Below, in pieces: positions 1 to 6,123 of a DNA stretch of 6,123 nucleotides; the stretch's first letter is position 1, and every line of letters starts with the position of its first letter. Source of the stretch: Spirochaetales bacterium. GTDB taxonomy: Bacteria; Spirochaetota; Spirochaetia; Treponematales; UBA12059. The translations under genes and the position numbers were made by a program. Where the stretch lies: assembly GCA_016938515.1 (NCBI GenBank), contig JAFGUM010000220.1, positions 1-6,123 of the forward strand. Direction: 5' to 3'. The notes beneath the pieces were generated by a model. That model was not told the DNA's origin and made no database searches. It worked only from the letters and a program-made list of their open reading frames with translations.

Positions 1-224
1 ACACCTTCGTGCGATCGATGACGGCGGTCAGCGCGGTCATATTCCTCAACTCTGCGCGCTGGTACCACATGACGGTGCTGATCTACAACTTCTCGGAGAA
101 TCTGAGGTTCGGTCTGGCGAGCGTGCTCGCGACCACGCTGATAATCATCGTGATGGCCGCGTTCGGCATCATGCGGCTGCTCGTGCGCGACACGGGAGCC
201 TTCGACAAGGCAATAAGCAGATAG
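1..224 (+). CDS. ABC transporter permease, iron(III)-type, C-terminal fragment
   Basis: This is the last 73 or so residues of an inner-membrane permease. The gene enters from the left edge, with the first two bases completing a codon, and ends at TAG 222-224. The fragment begins TFVRSMTAVSAVIFLNSA, a stretch typical of the C-terminal half of FbpB/AfuB-type iron(III) permeases and their relatives. Two hydrophobic segments are visible: AVSAVIFL, and a final membrane helix around FGLASVLATTLIIIVMAAF, followed by a short charged cytoplasmic tail (RLLVRDTGAFDKAISR). Only 13 nt separate its stop from the ATPase start, so the two form one transcription unit and very probably one importer. The periplasmic binding protein would be expected outside the window. 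The family assignment is firm; the substrate (ferric iron, polyamine or phosphonate) is not decided by this fragment. GTG at 9 is an internal codon, not a start. Confidence 0.85.
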   Translation, partial: TFVRSMTAVSAVIFLNSARWYHMTVLIYNFSENLRFGLASVLATTLIIIVMAAFGIMRLLVRDTGAFDKAISR

Positions 225-237
225 GCGGAGCGTAAAG

Positions 238-1329
238 ATGGCAAAGGAACCGGTAGCGGTCACGATAGACCACGTAACGAGGATCTACAAGAACGTAAAG
301 GGACGAGCCGACGTCATAGCCGTAGACGACGCGAGCTTCGTCGTGCAGCCAGGCGAACTCGTCACCCTGCTCGGGCCTTCCGGTTGCGGCAAGACGACGA
401 CGCTCAGGATGATAGCCGGCTTCGACCTGCCTTCCAAAGGCACTATCCGCATCGGTGGCGAGGACGTGAGCGCGCTGCCGCCTAACAAGCGCGACACGGC
501 GACGGTGTTCCAGAGCTACGGCCTGTTCCCGCACATGAACGTCGCGGAGAACGTCGGCTACGGCCTCCGTATCCGCAAGGTGGCCAAGCCGGAGATCGAC
601 GAGCGGGTCAAGCGGGCGCTGGCGCTCACCGGCCTGGCCGACTACGCGGAGCGCTCACCCGGCAGGTTGTCCGGCGGCCAGCAGCAGCGCGTCGCGCTGT
701 CGCGAAGCCTCGTCGTCGAACCGGGCGTGCTGCTGCTCGACGAACCGCTGTCCAACCTGGACGCGCTGCTACGCGAGCAGATGCGCGTCGAGATACGCCG
801 CATCCAGAAATCGCTGGGCATCACCGCCGTGTACGTGACGCACGACCGCGTCGAGGCGATGAGCCTGTCCGACCGCGTCATCGTGATGAAAGATGGGAAG
901 ATACGCCAGATTGGTTCGCCGAGCGTCATCTACGAGCGGCCTGACACCGTGTTCGTAGCGGGCTTCGTCGGCAAGGTGGCGTTCTTCCCGGTCGAGGTGT
1001 CGGGCACCGAGGGCGAGGCCTGCGTCTGCACGATACGCGGCAAGACCGTACGCGCGGCGTCTTTCGCGCCAGGCGTTGAGAAGGGCAAGGGCGCGACGCT
1101 GATGGCAAGGCCGGAATCGTTGCGGCTGGGAGCCCCGGAGACGGGGATTGTCGACGGGACGGTCAGGCAGAACGTGTATCTGGGATCGAGCATCGAGTCG
1201 TTCGTCACGACCGAGTACGGCGAACTGCTCGTGCAGATCGACGACCCGGCGGGCAAGAAGATAGCGGCCGAAGGCGAGCGGGTCTCCGTGTCGTTTGCCG
1301 AGGAGCGCGTTCGCGTCTTGCCGTCCTGA
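238..1329 (+). CDS. ABC transporter ATP-binding protein (iron(III)/polyamine importer class)
   Basis: This 363-residue cytoplasmic ATPase would power import through the permease encoded just upstream. All nucleotide-binding motifs are present: Walker A GPSGCGKTT (46-54), Q-loop Q92 in FQSYGLFPHM, signature LSGGQQQ (144-150), Walker B VLLLDEP (164-170), D-loop SNLD (172-175) and the switch histidine H202 in YVTHDR. After about residue 235 comes a C-terminal TOBE-type beta domain with the usual RPESLRL motif (291-297), as in FbpC, PotA and UgpC relatives. The length matches that group. One oddity is arginine at 204, where most relatives have glutamine (THDQxEA). The ATG at 238 is supported by GGAG at 227-230 with a 7-nt spacer. 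The family is nearly certain. An iron(III) substrate is my preference because of the permease fragment, but polyamine or 2-aminoethylphosphonate transport is not excluded. Confidence 0.95.
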   Translation: MAKEPVAVTIDHVTRIYKNVKGRADVIAVDDASFVVQPGELVTLLGPSGCGKTTTLRMIAGFDLPSKGTIRIGGEDVSALPPNKRDTATVFQSYGLFPHMNVAENVGYGLRIRKVAKPEIDERVKRALALTGLADYAERSPGRLSGGQQQRVALSRSLVVEPGVLLLDEPLSNLDALLREQMRVEIRRIQKSLGITAVYVTHDRVEAMSLSDRVIVMKDGKIRQIGSPSVIYERPDTVFVAGFVGKVAFFPVEVSGTEGEACVCTIRGKTVRAASFAPGVEKGKGATLMARPESLRLGAPETGIVDGTVRQNVYLGSSIESFVTTEYGELLVQIDDPAGKKIAAEGERVSVSFAEERVRVLPS

Positions 1330-1427
1330 CTGGCCAGCAGGGCTGGATTATCTGTATATTTCAGTCAGCATTAGCGGCCTCGACGATCCTCTGACTTCGT
1401 AATGCCGCTGCACGACAAGGAGCACGT

Positions 1428-2408
1428 ATGAATTATCGCCGATTGGGTAGCGCGGGCATTAAAGTATCGGAACTCTCGCTTGGTTCCTGGGTAACGTACG
1501 GACCACAGGTTGACATCGACGCCGCGGCGCAGATGCTCAAGACCGCGTACGACCATGGGGTTAATTTTTTTGACAACGCGGAAACCTACGCCGCGGGGGT
1601 ATCCGAAGAGATCATGGGCGCGGCGCTGCGCAAGCTGGGCCTGCGCCGGGCAAGCTACCTCGTCTCCACCAAGCTGTACTGGGGACTCAACGACGGCCCC
1701 AACGAAAAGAACACCCTCAACCGCAAGTACCTGATGCAGGGCATAGACGGCTCGCTCAAACGCCTGGGCCTGGACTTCGTCGACCTGCTGTTCTGCCACC
1801 GGCCAGACCCCAACACGCCGATGGAAGAGGTTGTCTGGGCGATGAGCGACATAGTCTCGTCCGGCAAGGCGCTGTACTGGGGCACCTCTGAATGGAGCGC
1901 CGAGGAGATACGCCAGGCCTGGGAGATAGCCGACCGCCGCAACTTGCGCAAGCCGCAGATGGAGCAGCCGCAGTACAGCCTGCTGGCGCGCGACAAGGTA
2001 GAATACGACTACCAGAGGCTGTACACCGACATTGGCCTTGGGCTCACCACCTGGTCGCCGCTGGCTTCCGGCGTGCTGTCGGGCAAGTATGCCAAGGGCA
2101 TACCAGAAGGCTCGCGCCTCGCGCTACCCGGATTCGAGTGGCTGCAGCAGCGCTACTCACGCGACGTACTCCATGCGGCCGCGGCCATAGAGCCCATAGC
2201 CAGGGAACTGGGCGGCACATCCGCACAGCTCGCCATCGCGTGGTGCGTCGCAAACCCCAACGTCAGCACGGTAATTACCGGAGCCAGCAGGCTGTCGCAG
2301 CTTGAGGAAAACCTCGGCGCCCTTGATATGGTGCCCAAGCTTACGCAGGAAGTGCTCGAGCGCATAGACAAGGCCATGGAGCCGGCGCGCCAGGCGATGA
2401 AGCAATAA
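1428..2408 (+). CDS. Aldo/keto reductase, Kv-beta-like branch
   Basis: This is a complete 326-residue NADPH-dependent aldo/keto reductase, expected to be cytoplasmic with a TIM-barrel fold. The catalytic tetrad is intact: D49 and Y54 (FFDNAETY), K82 (STKLYWG) and H124 ([14 protein letters not shown]). The cofactor-binding C-terminal part includes [15 protein letters not shown] (207-221) and [19 protein letters not shown] (281-299). The stretches [12 protein letters not shown] and KLYWG are especially close to the potassium-channel beta-subunit (AKR6) and YghZ-like (AKR14) reductases. The animal beta subunit has asparagine where this protein keeps the catalytic histidine. The likely reaction is reduction of small aldehydes; the natural substrate is unknown. 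The start is set by AAGGAG at 1417-1422, 5 nt before ATG. It lies 98 bp after the ATPase gene and 88 bp before the next gene, so it may be its own unit. No potassium channel gene is visible nearby. Confidence 0.95.
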   Translation: MNYRRLGSAGIKVSELSLGSWVTYGPQVDIDAAAQMLKTAYDHGVNFFDNAETYAAGVSEEIMGAALRKLGLRRASYLVSTKLYWGLNDGPNEKNTLNRKYLMQGIDGSLKRLGLDFVDLLFCHRPDPNTPMEEVVWAMSDIVSSGKALYWGTSEWSAEEIRQAWEIADRRNLRKPQMEQPQYSLLARDKVEYDYQRLYTDIGLGLTTWSPLASGVLSGKYAKGIPEGSRLALPGFEWLQQRYSRDVLHAAAAIEPIARELGGTSAQLAIAWCVANPNVSTVITGASRLSQLEENLGALDMVPKLTQEVLERIDKAMEPARQAMKQ

Positions 2409-2454
2409 TTTTAAATAGGTAGGCGCTGGAAAATAAAAAGCCAGTAATCTACAC

Positions 2455-2492
2455 TCTCCTCTACCGGCTCTGTACGAAGCCGGTAGAGGAGA
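2455..2492 (+). promoter_or_regulatory. Perfect 15-bp hairpin sequestering the ribosome-binding site of the next gene
   Basis: The arms at 2455-2469 (TCTCCTCTACCGGCT) and 2478-2492 (AGCCGGTAGAGGAGA) are exact reverse complements around the 8-nt loop CTGTACGA. Nine of the 15 pairs are G-C. The 3' arm contains the Shine-Dalgarno sequence AGAGGAGA (2485-2492), 4 nt before the ATG at 2497, and the 5' arm carries the matching anti-Shine-Dalgarno TCTCCTCT. In the mRNA this would bury the ribosome-binding site in a long stem. No T-run follows it on either strand, so it is not a standard intrinsic terminator. It could instead be a DNA palindrome bound by a regulator. The structure is seen directly; the regulatory role is inference. 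Confidence 0.75.
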
Positions 2493-2496
2493 AATA

Positions 2497-3876
2497 ATGA
2501 AAAAAGTGCTGTCCGCCATCGTGCTCAGCCTGTACACGGCTACAGCGTGGTCGCAACCGGGGGGCGTACGCATTCCGATAGCGGTACCGGACTTCCGCGT
2601 ACTGAGTTCAGAAGTAAGCGAGTCAGAGGTTCAGGCGATACAGGAACTGCTCGCCAACGCCTTGTCCAACGAGCCTATTTTCAACGTACTCGAGCGCAAG
2701 CAAGTTACCGAGATGTTCAACGAGGTGGCGTTTCAGATCATGACGCCCGGCGCGATGGACACGGGAATTTCACAAAAACTGATGGGCGCCAGAGCCCTTC
2801 TCATAGGTTCAGTTGGTACGCTGTACGGCCGCACCGTAATAACAACGAGGCTCGTTGACCTGGAAACCGGCTTGATCCTCTTTGCCAACAATATCTATGC
2901 CAGTGACTCGGAGATAGCGGCGTCCATTGCCACGCTGGTCAACCAGATCCGTGAAAAAGGCTTTGAGATGACGGAGAAGCCTACAGAAGAAGACATCGCC
3001 GCGCAGGTAAAAGCCGGCAATTTTGGTGAATCCAAGCGGCTTGCCGACATATACCTTCGATCCAACCCAGACTCGGCGAGCGTTCGCGCCGTCTACCCTA
3101 CCATCGTCGCGGGTCTCGCTGATGAATACTTCAGGCAAGCCCAGGGGCACCTCAAGCGAAAGCTTTTTGACGAAGCACGATCCAGGATCAACCAGGCTCT
3201 CGCCCTCAAAATAGACGAGCGGTTCTACGCGTTCCGCGAAAAAATAGACACCACCGAAGAGGACTGGGAGTTCCGCCAGGCCGTAATCGAAACGAGGCGG
3301 AACGAAGAGCTGGCGCGCCGGGCCGCGGGTGTAACGAGCGCCTGGGATGTCATGGGCTCCTGGTACGACGACCTTGACGCGGAAGGCGCCCACATCGGCG
3401 TTACGTACGAACCCCTCGTGGACAAGGCAGGCCTTACAGTAAACCTCGAAGAAGGCGTCTGGGGTGGAGAAATGTTCTGGCTAAAAGCGCTGGGCACGGA
3501 TCCGGACGCGACACGCCTGCTCAACTGGATGACGTACGCGGGTGCTTCTGCCCTGTACATACCGGAAGCCGCGGGAGCCAGCATTATCGCCTCCGCGTAT
3601 CTGTCTCCGCTGTTCGCGCAGAGCGTCAGGCTTGTCAACGTCGTGCTTACTACCGGCTTGGACGTTGGCGCTTCTTTGCGCTACGGGGGCGAACAGACCC
3701 TCGCCGGCGCAAACTGGTCGGCAGCAGCCACTGGAGGGGCGATGGTCTGCGTATCGATAAAGGCGTTGAAGCGGCTGGGTCTGTACGTTGCGGCAAAGGC
3801 TACCTACTCGTACTACCCCGATGATACACCGAGAAGCGGCCCGTCCGTCAGGCTTTCGTCAGGCTTGTCCTTTTAA
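2497..3876 (+). CDS. Secreted CsgG-like protein with helical repeats and a beta-rich C-terminus
   Basis: This is a complete 459-residue exported protein. A signal peptide occupies residues 1-19 (MKKVLSAIVLSLYTATAWS, likely cut before Q20). It has no lipobox cysteine, unlike CsgG and LpoB, which are lipoproteins. Residues 24-155 resemble the CsgG/LpoB/GNA1162 alpha-beta fold: a first strand IPIAVPDFRV, a helix leading to FNVLERKQVTEM, then ARALLIGSVGTLYG and TTRLVDLETGLILFANN. Residues 165-275 are charged and helical with TPR-like units (AGNFGESKRLADIYLRSNP; KRKLFDEARSRINQALAL). From about 295 the sequence alternates hydrophobic residues and glycines, and it ends SVRLSSGLSF with a terminal phenylalanine, like an outer-membrane beta-signal. 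It probably acts in the periplasm or outer membrane. ATG 2497 follows AGAGGAGA, which is buried in a hairpin. It heads a three-gene set whose third member has the same plan. The exact function is unknown. Confidence 0.85.
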   Translation: MKKVLSAIVLSLYTATAWSQPGGVRIPIAVPDFRVLSSEVSESEVQAIQELLANALSNEPIFNVLERKQVTEMFNEVAFQIMTPGAMDTGISQKLMGARALLIGSVGTLYGRTVITTRLVDLETGLILFANNIYASDSEIAASIATLVNQIREKGFEMTEKPTEEDIAAQVKAGNFGESKRLADIYLRSNPDSASVRAVYPTIVAGLADEYFRQAQGHLKRKLFDEARSRINQALALKIDERFYAFREKIDTTEEDWEFRQAVIETRRNEELARRAAGVTSAWDVMGSWYDDLDAEGAHIGVTYEPLVDKAGLTVNLEEGVWGGEMFWLKALGTDPDATRLLNWMTYAGASALYIPEAAGASIIASAYLSPLFAQSVRLVNVVLTTGLDVGASLRYGGEQTLAGANWSAAATGGAMVCVSIKALKRLGLYVAAKATYSYYPDDTPRSGPSVRLSSGLSF

Positions 3877-3882
3877 TAATGG

Positions 3883-3919
3883 AGCCAATTTCAAAAGTCG
3901 GTTACTTTTGAAATTGGCT
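3883..3919 (+). terminator. Perfect 16-bp hairpin after the CsgG-like gene, possible weak terminator or REP unit
   Basis: The arms at 3883-3898 and 3904-3919 (ACTTTTGAAATTGGCT on the right) are exact reverse complements with the 5-nt loop CGGTT. Two G-T wobbles could extend it to 3881-3921. It begins 6 nt after the stop codon. Only TTT follows the stem before GCG, so termination would be weak or partial. That would fit attenuation between operon genes, or protection of the upstream mRNA from 3' exonucleases. The structure is certain as sequence; its role is not. Confidence 0.45.
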
Positions 3920-3921
3920 TT

Positions 3922-3963
3922 GCGATTGCTTGCGTTTGCGTTGCAAACGCTGCGCCTAATCGC
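3922..3963. repeat. Central interrupted palindrome of the intergenic island
   Basis: An inner 8-bp stem, GCGTTTGC (3932-3939) with GCAAACGC (3943-3950) around GTT, sits inside an outer 6-bp stem, GCGATT (3922-3927) with AATCGC (3958-3963). The two are separated by a small asymmetric internal loop. The left half also repeats TTGCG several times. It is the middle member of three adjacent stems. Confidence 0.55.
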
Positions 3964-3975
3964 GGATTCAGGGTA

Positions 3976-4008
3976 GCTCTTTCAAAACTCCCTGAGTTTT
4001 GAAAGAGC
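3976..4008. repeat. Perfect 15-bp hairpin just upstream of the lipoprotein gene
   Basis: The arms GCTCTTTCAAAACTC (3976-3990) and GAGTTTTGAAAGAGC (3994-4008) pair exactly around the 3-nt loop CCT. The stem ends 6 nt before the GGAGAA ribosome-binding site of the lipoprotein gene, so it does not cover that site. It shares the TTTCAAAA/TTTTGAAA core with the hairpin at 3883-3919. No T-run follows. Confidence 0.6.
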
Positions 4009-4014
4009 CTTAAT

Positions 4015-4020
4015 GGAGAA
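4015..4020 (+). promoter_or_regulatory. Ribosome-binding site deciding the lipoprotein start
   Basis: GGAGAA lies 4 nt before ATG 4025 and 7 nt before ATG 4028. An in-frame ATG at 4013 overlaps this site and has no Shine-Dalgarno sequence of its own, because the preceding bases are the hairpin arm. The start is therefore taken as 4025, with 4028 as the alternative. Confidence 0.65.
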
Positions 4021-4024
4021 CATA

Positions 4025-4462
4025 ATGATGACTATACGACACAAACACAAACGAGCTGGCCGGCGCGCCGTGCTGATACTGGTGGCCGCGGTTATACTCG
4101 CATGCCTTGTGGCCTCATGCTCCACACCCAGCGCCGTGCTGCTGGCTTTTACCGCCAACACGGCACCAACGCTGACGGCGGATTCCGCGTCGGTCCTGTA
4201 CGCCTGGAGCTTTACGAACACGTCCGCGGTGCCGACACCCGATGGCTTCCCCGTAGACGTACGGCTGTACCGCGTTACCTCCACAGACACGCGCGTGATG
4301 GCAGCGAAAGGCGTGGCAAGCCTCACCACGCTGAGCGGTTCCACGCCGTTTACCTTTTCAATAGACACGACGCTCGCATCGGGGCAGTATTTCGTAGAAT
4401 TTGCCTTCGCTGATGATGTTGGTCCCCAGGTAATAAGGACTCCGGAGGCTACCCTGCCATGA
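4025..4462 (+). CDS. Small predicted lipoprotein of unknown function
   Basis: This encodes 145 residues from ATG 4025. The N-terminus is strongly basic (RHKHKRAGRR), followed by a hydrophobic stretch (AVLILVAAVILACL) and the lipobox VASC with the lipidated cysteine at residue 32. A second cysteine at 27 (ILAC) is a poorer lipobox. The mature part, about 114 residues, is rich in Thr, Ser and Ala with alternating strand-like segments (SVLYAWSFTNTS, VDVRLYRVTST, FTFSIDTTLASGQYFVEFAF), suggesting a small all-beta, possibly immunoglobulin-like domain. I do not recognise a family. The stop TGA overlaps the next start as ATGA, so it is translationally coupled to the larger secreted protein downstream. 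Together with the CsgG-like gene upstream it appears to form an envelope operon, and it may be a lipid-anchored partner of those two proteins. Confidence 0.75.
   Translation: MMTIRHKHKRAGRRAVLILVAAVILACLVASCSTPSAVLLAFTANTAPTLTADSASVLYAWSFTNTSAVPTPDGFPVDVRLYRVTSTDTRVMAAKGVASLTTLSGSTPFTFSIDTTLASGQYFVEFAFADDVGPQVIRTPEATLP
4444..4462 (+). promoter_or_regulatory. Ribosome-binding site and ATGA stop/start overlap
   Basis: GGAGG (4444-4448) lies inside the end of the lipoprotein gene, 10 nt before ATG 4459, and ATGA (4459-4462) joins that start to the lipoprotein stop. The spacer is a little long. The overlap suggests translational coupling and fixed expression ratios of the two products. Confidence 0.7.
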
Positions 4463-6123
4463 AACGTACCCCTGGACTACAACCGTTCATCAGCACGCTC
4501 ATCATCGCCACGCTCGCGCTCTTCTGCACACTACCCGTTGCAGCCCAGGTGCAGGCAAAACCCCGGCTCGTGGTAATGCGATTTACCGCCGGCGATGCCA
4601 TTACCGAGGCAGAAGCCCTGCAGATAAACGAGCTATTCGAGTCTGCCATCATAAAGACAACAGTCTTTGAGACCATCGACCGTGCCAGGGCTCTTACCAT
4701 AGCGGCAGGCGCGGATTTGCCTGCCGAGTTCACCGACCTCGAATCGGCGCTCGCGCTGGCGAACGCGGCCAAAGCCGAGTTTGTAATCATGGGCACCATC
4801 ACCGTAGCCGGCCAGAAAACAGCGAGAAAGTACACTATAAACCCGAGGCTCGCCGCGGTAGATACCGGCAAGGAAGCATTCTCCACGCCCGTCAGTTTTC
4901 TGGAAAAAGACAAGATCAAACTGCTCGGCGAGTTGGCTGTTCGCGTAGCCACGGCCGCCAGGCAACGCTCCGACGTAAGCAAGGCGCAGATTGAAGCCTT
5001 CATGAGCATGGGTGACTGGGACAACGCCGAGCGCTTCCTTGAAATTTTCGAGAGAAGCCGCAGCAGCGACGATGGCAGGAAAGAGGCCGCAGCGTTGCGA
5101 CGAACGGTGGACAGGTCGATAGCCGAGATGCGATTCGTCGATGCGCGTACAGCACTGGATTTATTTCTGTACGAAGAAGCTCGCAGGGCTATCGCGGAAG
5201 CCAAGCGCCGTGATCCTGACAACGATCGGTACGTAGAACTGGAAAAGACCATAGAAGCCGAGAGCGCTCGAAAAACCGCTACTGACGACGCCAAGGTTAT
5301 AGCGCAAATTGAAGATCTCATAGCCACGGACAGCTGGGACAGCGCCTCGGCGCTGCTTTCGTACCTTGAAACCCGCGGCTCGCGCGATCCGCGTATTGGC
5401 AGGAACCGGGAATTGATCGCCAATGGAGTACGCGCTCGCGATCTGCACGTATCGGCAAAAGCAGACCTCGAAGCTGGTGACTACGAATCCTCCATCCTGG
5501 CCATCAACGCGGCTCTGTCCCTCTTTCCCGATGATGTTGACTTTTTACGCACTAAAAATGCCATAGTCATCGCCGAACAGCGGGAAGCGGCCAGCCGCGC
5601 CAAGTGGGAACTCTACTTTGAGGAACTCAGGCACGTTGATATCTGGGGGCTCGTGCTGGTGCACAAAGCTCCGAAGGTAGACCTGTACGCCGGGCTGGAA
5701 TACCCGAGCATGTCGTATATCGTGCCAAGCAGAACGCAGGACGAGTGGCTGGAACAGACTACAAGTACCTCTCTTGGCGTCTCCACCTGGTATCAGGCGC
5801 TCCTGTGGCGACCAGAGCGCTTACCGCTTTCTTCGGTAGCGCTTGATACGGTCTGGCTCGCCGGAGCCCGGGCGGGTGTGGCGACGCGGGAAGTACGGTA
5901 CGATGCCAACCAGACGGTAGACCTCGACGAGCCTGCTATCCCGTACGCGTGGTCAAGCTCGGCTTCATTCACCGCTGCCGAGCTATTTGGCGGCGTTGAG
6001 GCCAAGCTGACGATCCTGTCGTTTACCCTGTCGTTCGGGCTGGACGCGGGCACCGGCCTAGAGTACGCCTCGTTCGTCTCCAGCGTGCCGTATCTGGCCG
6101 TCGAGCGGACCAGGACAGACGCC
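4459..6123 (+). CDS. Secreted CsgG-like/TPR/beta-rich protein, paralogue-like, C-terminus beyond window
   Basis: The frame is open for 555 codons from ATG 4459 to the right edge with no stop. A signal peptide spans residues 1-29 (cut after PVAA, before Q30) and has no lipobox. Residues 36-140 resemble the CsgG-like fold in a diverged form: strand RLVVMRF, a helix, TTVFETIDRARAL, then KAEFVIMGTITVAG and RLAAVDTGKEAF. Residues 175-390 hold about four TPR-like helical units (MGDWDNAERFLEIFER 184-199; LYEEARRAIAEAKRRDPDN 237-255; TDSWDSASALLSYLE 290-304; AGDYESSILAINAALSLFPDD 339-359). From about 405 glycine- and aromatic-rich alternating strands begin (KVDLYAGLEYPSMSYIV; TILSFTLSFGLDAGTGLEYAS). 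This repeats the layout of the gene at 2497, so the two are probably diverged paralogues or partners. Location is probably periplasmic or outer membrane. Function is unknown. Confidence 0.8.
   Translation, partial: MKRTPGLQPFISTLIIATLALFCTLPVAAQVQAKPRLVVMRFTAGDAITEAEALQINELFESAIIKTTVFETIDRARALTIAAGADLPAEFTDLESALALANAAKAEFVIMGTITVAGQKTARKYTINPRLAAVDTGKEAFSTPVSFLEKDKIKLLGELAVRVATAARQRSDVSKAQIEAFMSMGDWDNAERFLEIFERSRSSDDGRKEAAALRRTVDRSIAEMRFVDARTALDLFLYEEARRAIAEAKRRDPDNDRYVELEKTIEAESARKTATDDAKVIAQIEDLIATDSWDSASALLSYLETRGSRDPRIGRNRELIANGVRARDLHVSAKADLEAGDYESSILAINAALSLFPDDVDFLRTKNAIVIAEQREAASRAKWELYFEELRHVDIWGLVLVHKAPKVDLYAGLEYPSMSYIVPSRTQDEWLEQTTSTSLGVSTWYQALLWRPERLPLSSVALDTVWLAGARAGVATREVRYDANQTVDLDEPAIPYAWSSSASFTAAELFGGVEAKLTILSFTLSFGLDAGTGLEYASFVSSVPYLAVERTRTDA

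Larger units (their letters stand above)
3877..4018. repeat. Three-hairpin palindromic island flanked by 8-bp direct repeats (possible REP/MITE-like insertion)
   Basis: TAATGGAG occurs at 3877-3884 and again at 4011-4018, bracketing 126 bp that is almost entirely self-complementary: one hairpin at 3883-3919, a second at 3922-3963 and a third at 3976-4008. The outer two hairpins share the core TTTCAAAA/TTTTGAAA, so the island has weak inverted symmetry end to end. Removing 3877-4010 would leave the stop codon of the upstream gene only 14 nt from the lipoprotein start, with its ribosome-binding site intact. That is what an insertion with an 8-bp target duplication would leave. The hairpins and repeats are seen directly; mobility is inference. 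It contains no open reading frame of note. Alternatives are a transcription attenuator or mRNA-stabilising structure between operon genes. Confidence 0.55.

Noticed and set aside
1334..1346. CCAGC-AGG-GCTGG hairpin after the ATPase gene as a terminator.
   Set aside because: The stem is only 5 bp and the following bases (ATTATCTG) lack a T-run, so it is too weak to call.
1355..1360. TATATT as a -10 promoter element for the reductase gene.
   Set aside because: It matches the consensus in five of six bases, but no acceptable -35 lies 16-18 nt upstream; AT-rich matches like this are common by chance.
1565..1571. Run of seven T inside the reductase gene as a phase-variation tract.
   Set aside because: It is short, isolated, and simply encodes Asn-Phe-Phe before the catalytic aspartate; nothing else suggests slippage.
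2809..3393. Minus-strand open frame of 194 codons inside the first CsgG-like gene.
   Set aside because: It has no recognisable domain and lies wholly opposite a well-supported gene, so it is a codon-bias shadow.
3650..3658. CTACCGGCT, a 9-nt match to the left arm of the hairpin at 2455-2492, as a second regulatory half-site.
   Set aside because: It is inside coding sequence, lacks the paired arm, and a 9-nt match can occur by chance.
4013..4015. ATG 4013 as the lipoprotein start.
   Set aside because: It overlaps the ribosome-binding site that serves ATG 4025 and has no site of its own.
4449..5423. Long open frame on the minus strand, 324 codons, covering the start of the third envelope gene.
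   Set aside because: It is antisense to a gene with a clear signal peptide, ribosome-binding site and domain plan. Its own protein is low-complexity Ser/Ala/Arg-rich with no recognisable motif, as expected from the mirror of GC-biased codons.

Overview
The window is a 6.1 kb piece of a moderately GC-rich bacterial chromosome with all genes on the + strand. Codon use is GC-leaning, but ATA (Ile) and AGG (Arg) are common, unlike enterobacteria. A secreted CsgG-like protein with helical repeats and a beta-rich tail, next to a small lipoprotein, suggests a diderm bacterium. I lean towards a spirochaete, but this is inference from gene style, not from a marker gene.

Layout. (1) 1-1329: the end of an ABC transporter operon, with the C-terminus of an inner-membrane permease and a complete ATPase of the iron(III)/spermidine/putrescine-type importer class. 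(2) 1428-2408: a complete aldo/keto reductase of the Kv-beta-like branch with an intact catalytic tetrad. (3) 2455-2492: a perfect 15-bp inverted repeat whose 3' arm contains the ribosome-binding site of the next gene. (4) 2497-6123: an apparent envelope operon. It holds a secreted CsgG-like protein, a small lipoprotein, and a second, larger secreted protein of the same architecture that runs off the right edge. The lipoprotein gene and the third gene overlap by ATGA. (5) 3877-4018: between the first and second genes of that operon is an island of three consecutive hairpins, flanked by an 8-bp direct repeat (TAATGGAG). Removing the island and one repeat copy would leave only 14 nt between the two genes, so it looks like a small palindromic (REP/MITE-like) insertion.

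How the genes relate. The permease and ATPase form one importer. The reductase has its own ribosome-binding site and about 100 bp upstream, so it is probably separate. The last three genes probably act together at the cell envelope. The two large proteins share a plan: signal peptide, CsgG-like alpha/beta domain, TPR-like helices, and a C-terminal beta-rich region resembling outer-membrane strands. Their function cannot be read from the sequence; possibilities are an envelope assembly or secretion device, or a cell-wall regulator scaffold. No tRNA, rRNA, CRISPR array, transposase or replication origin was seen.
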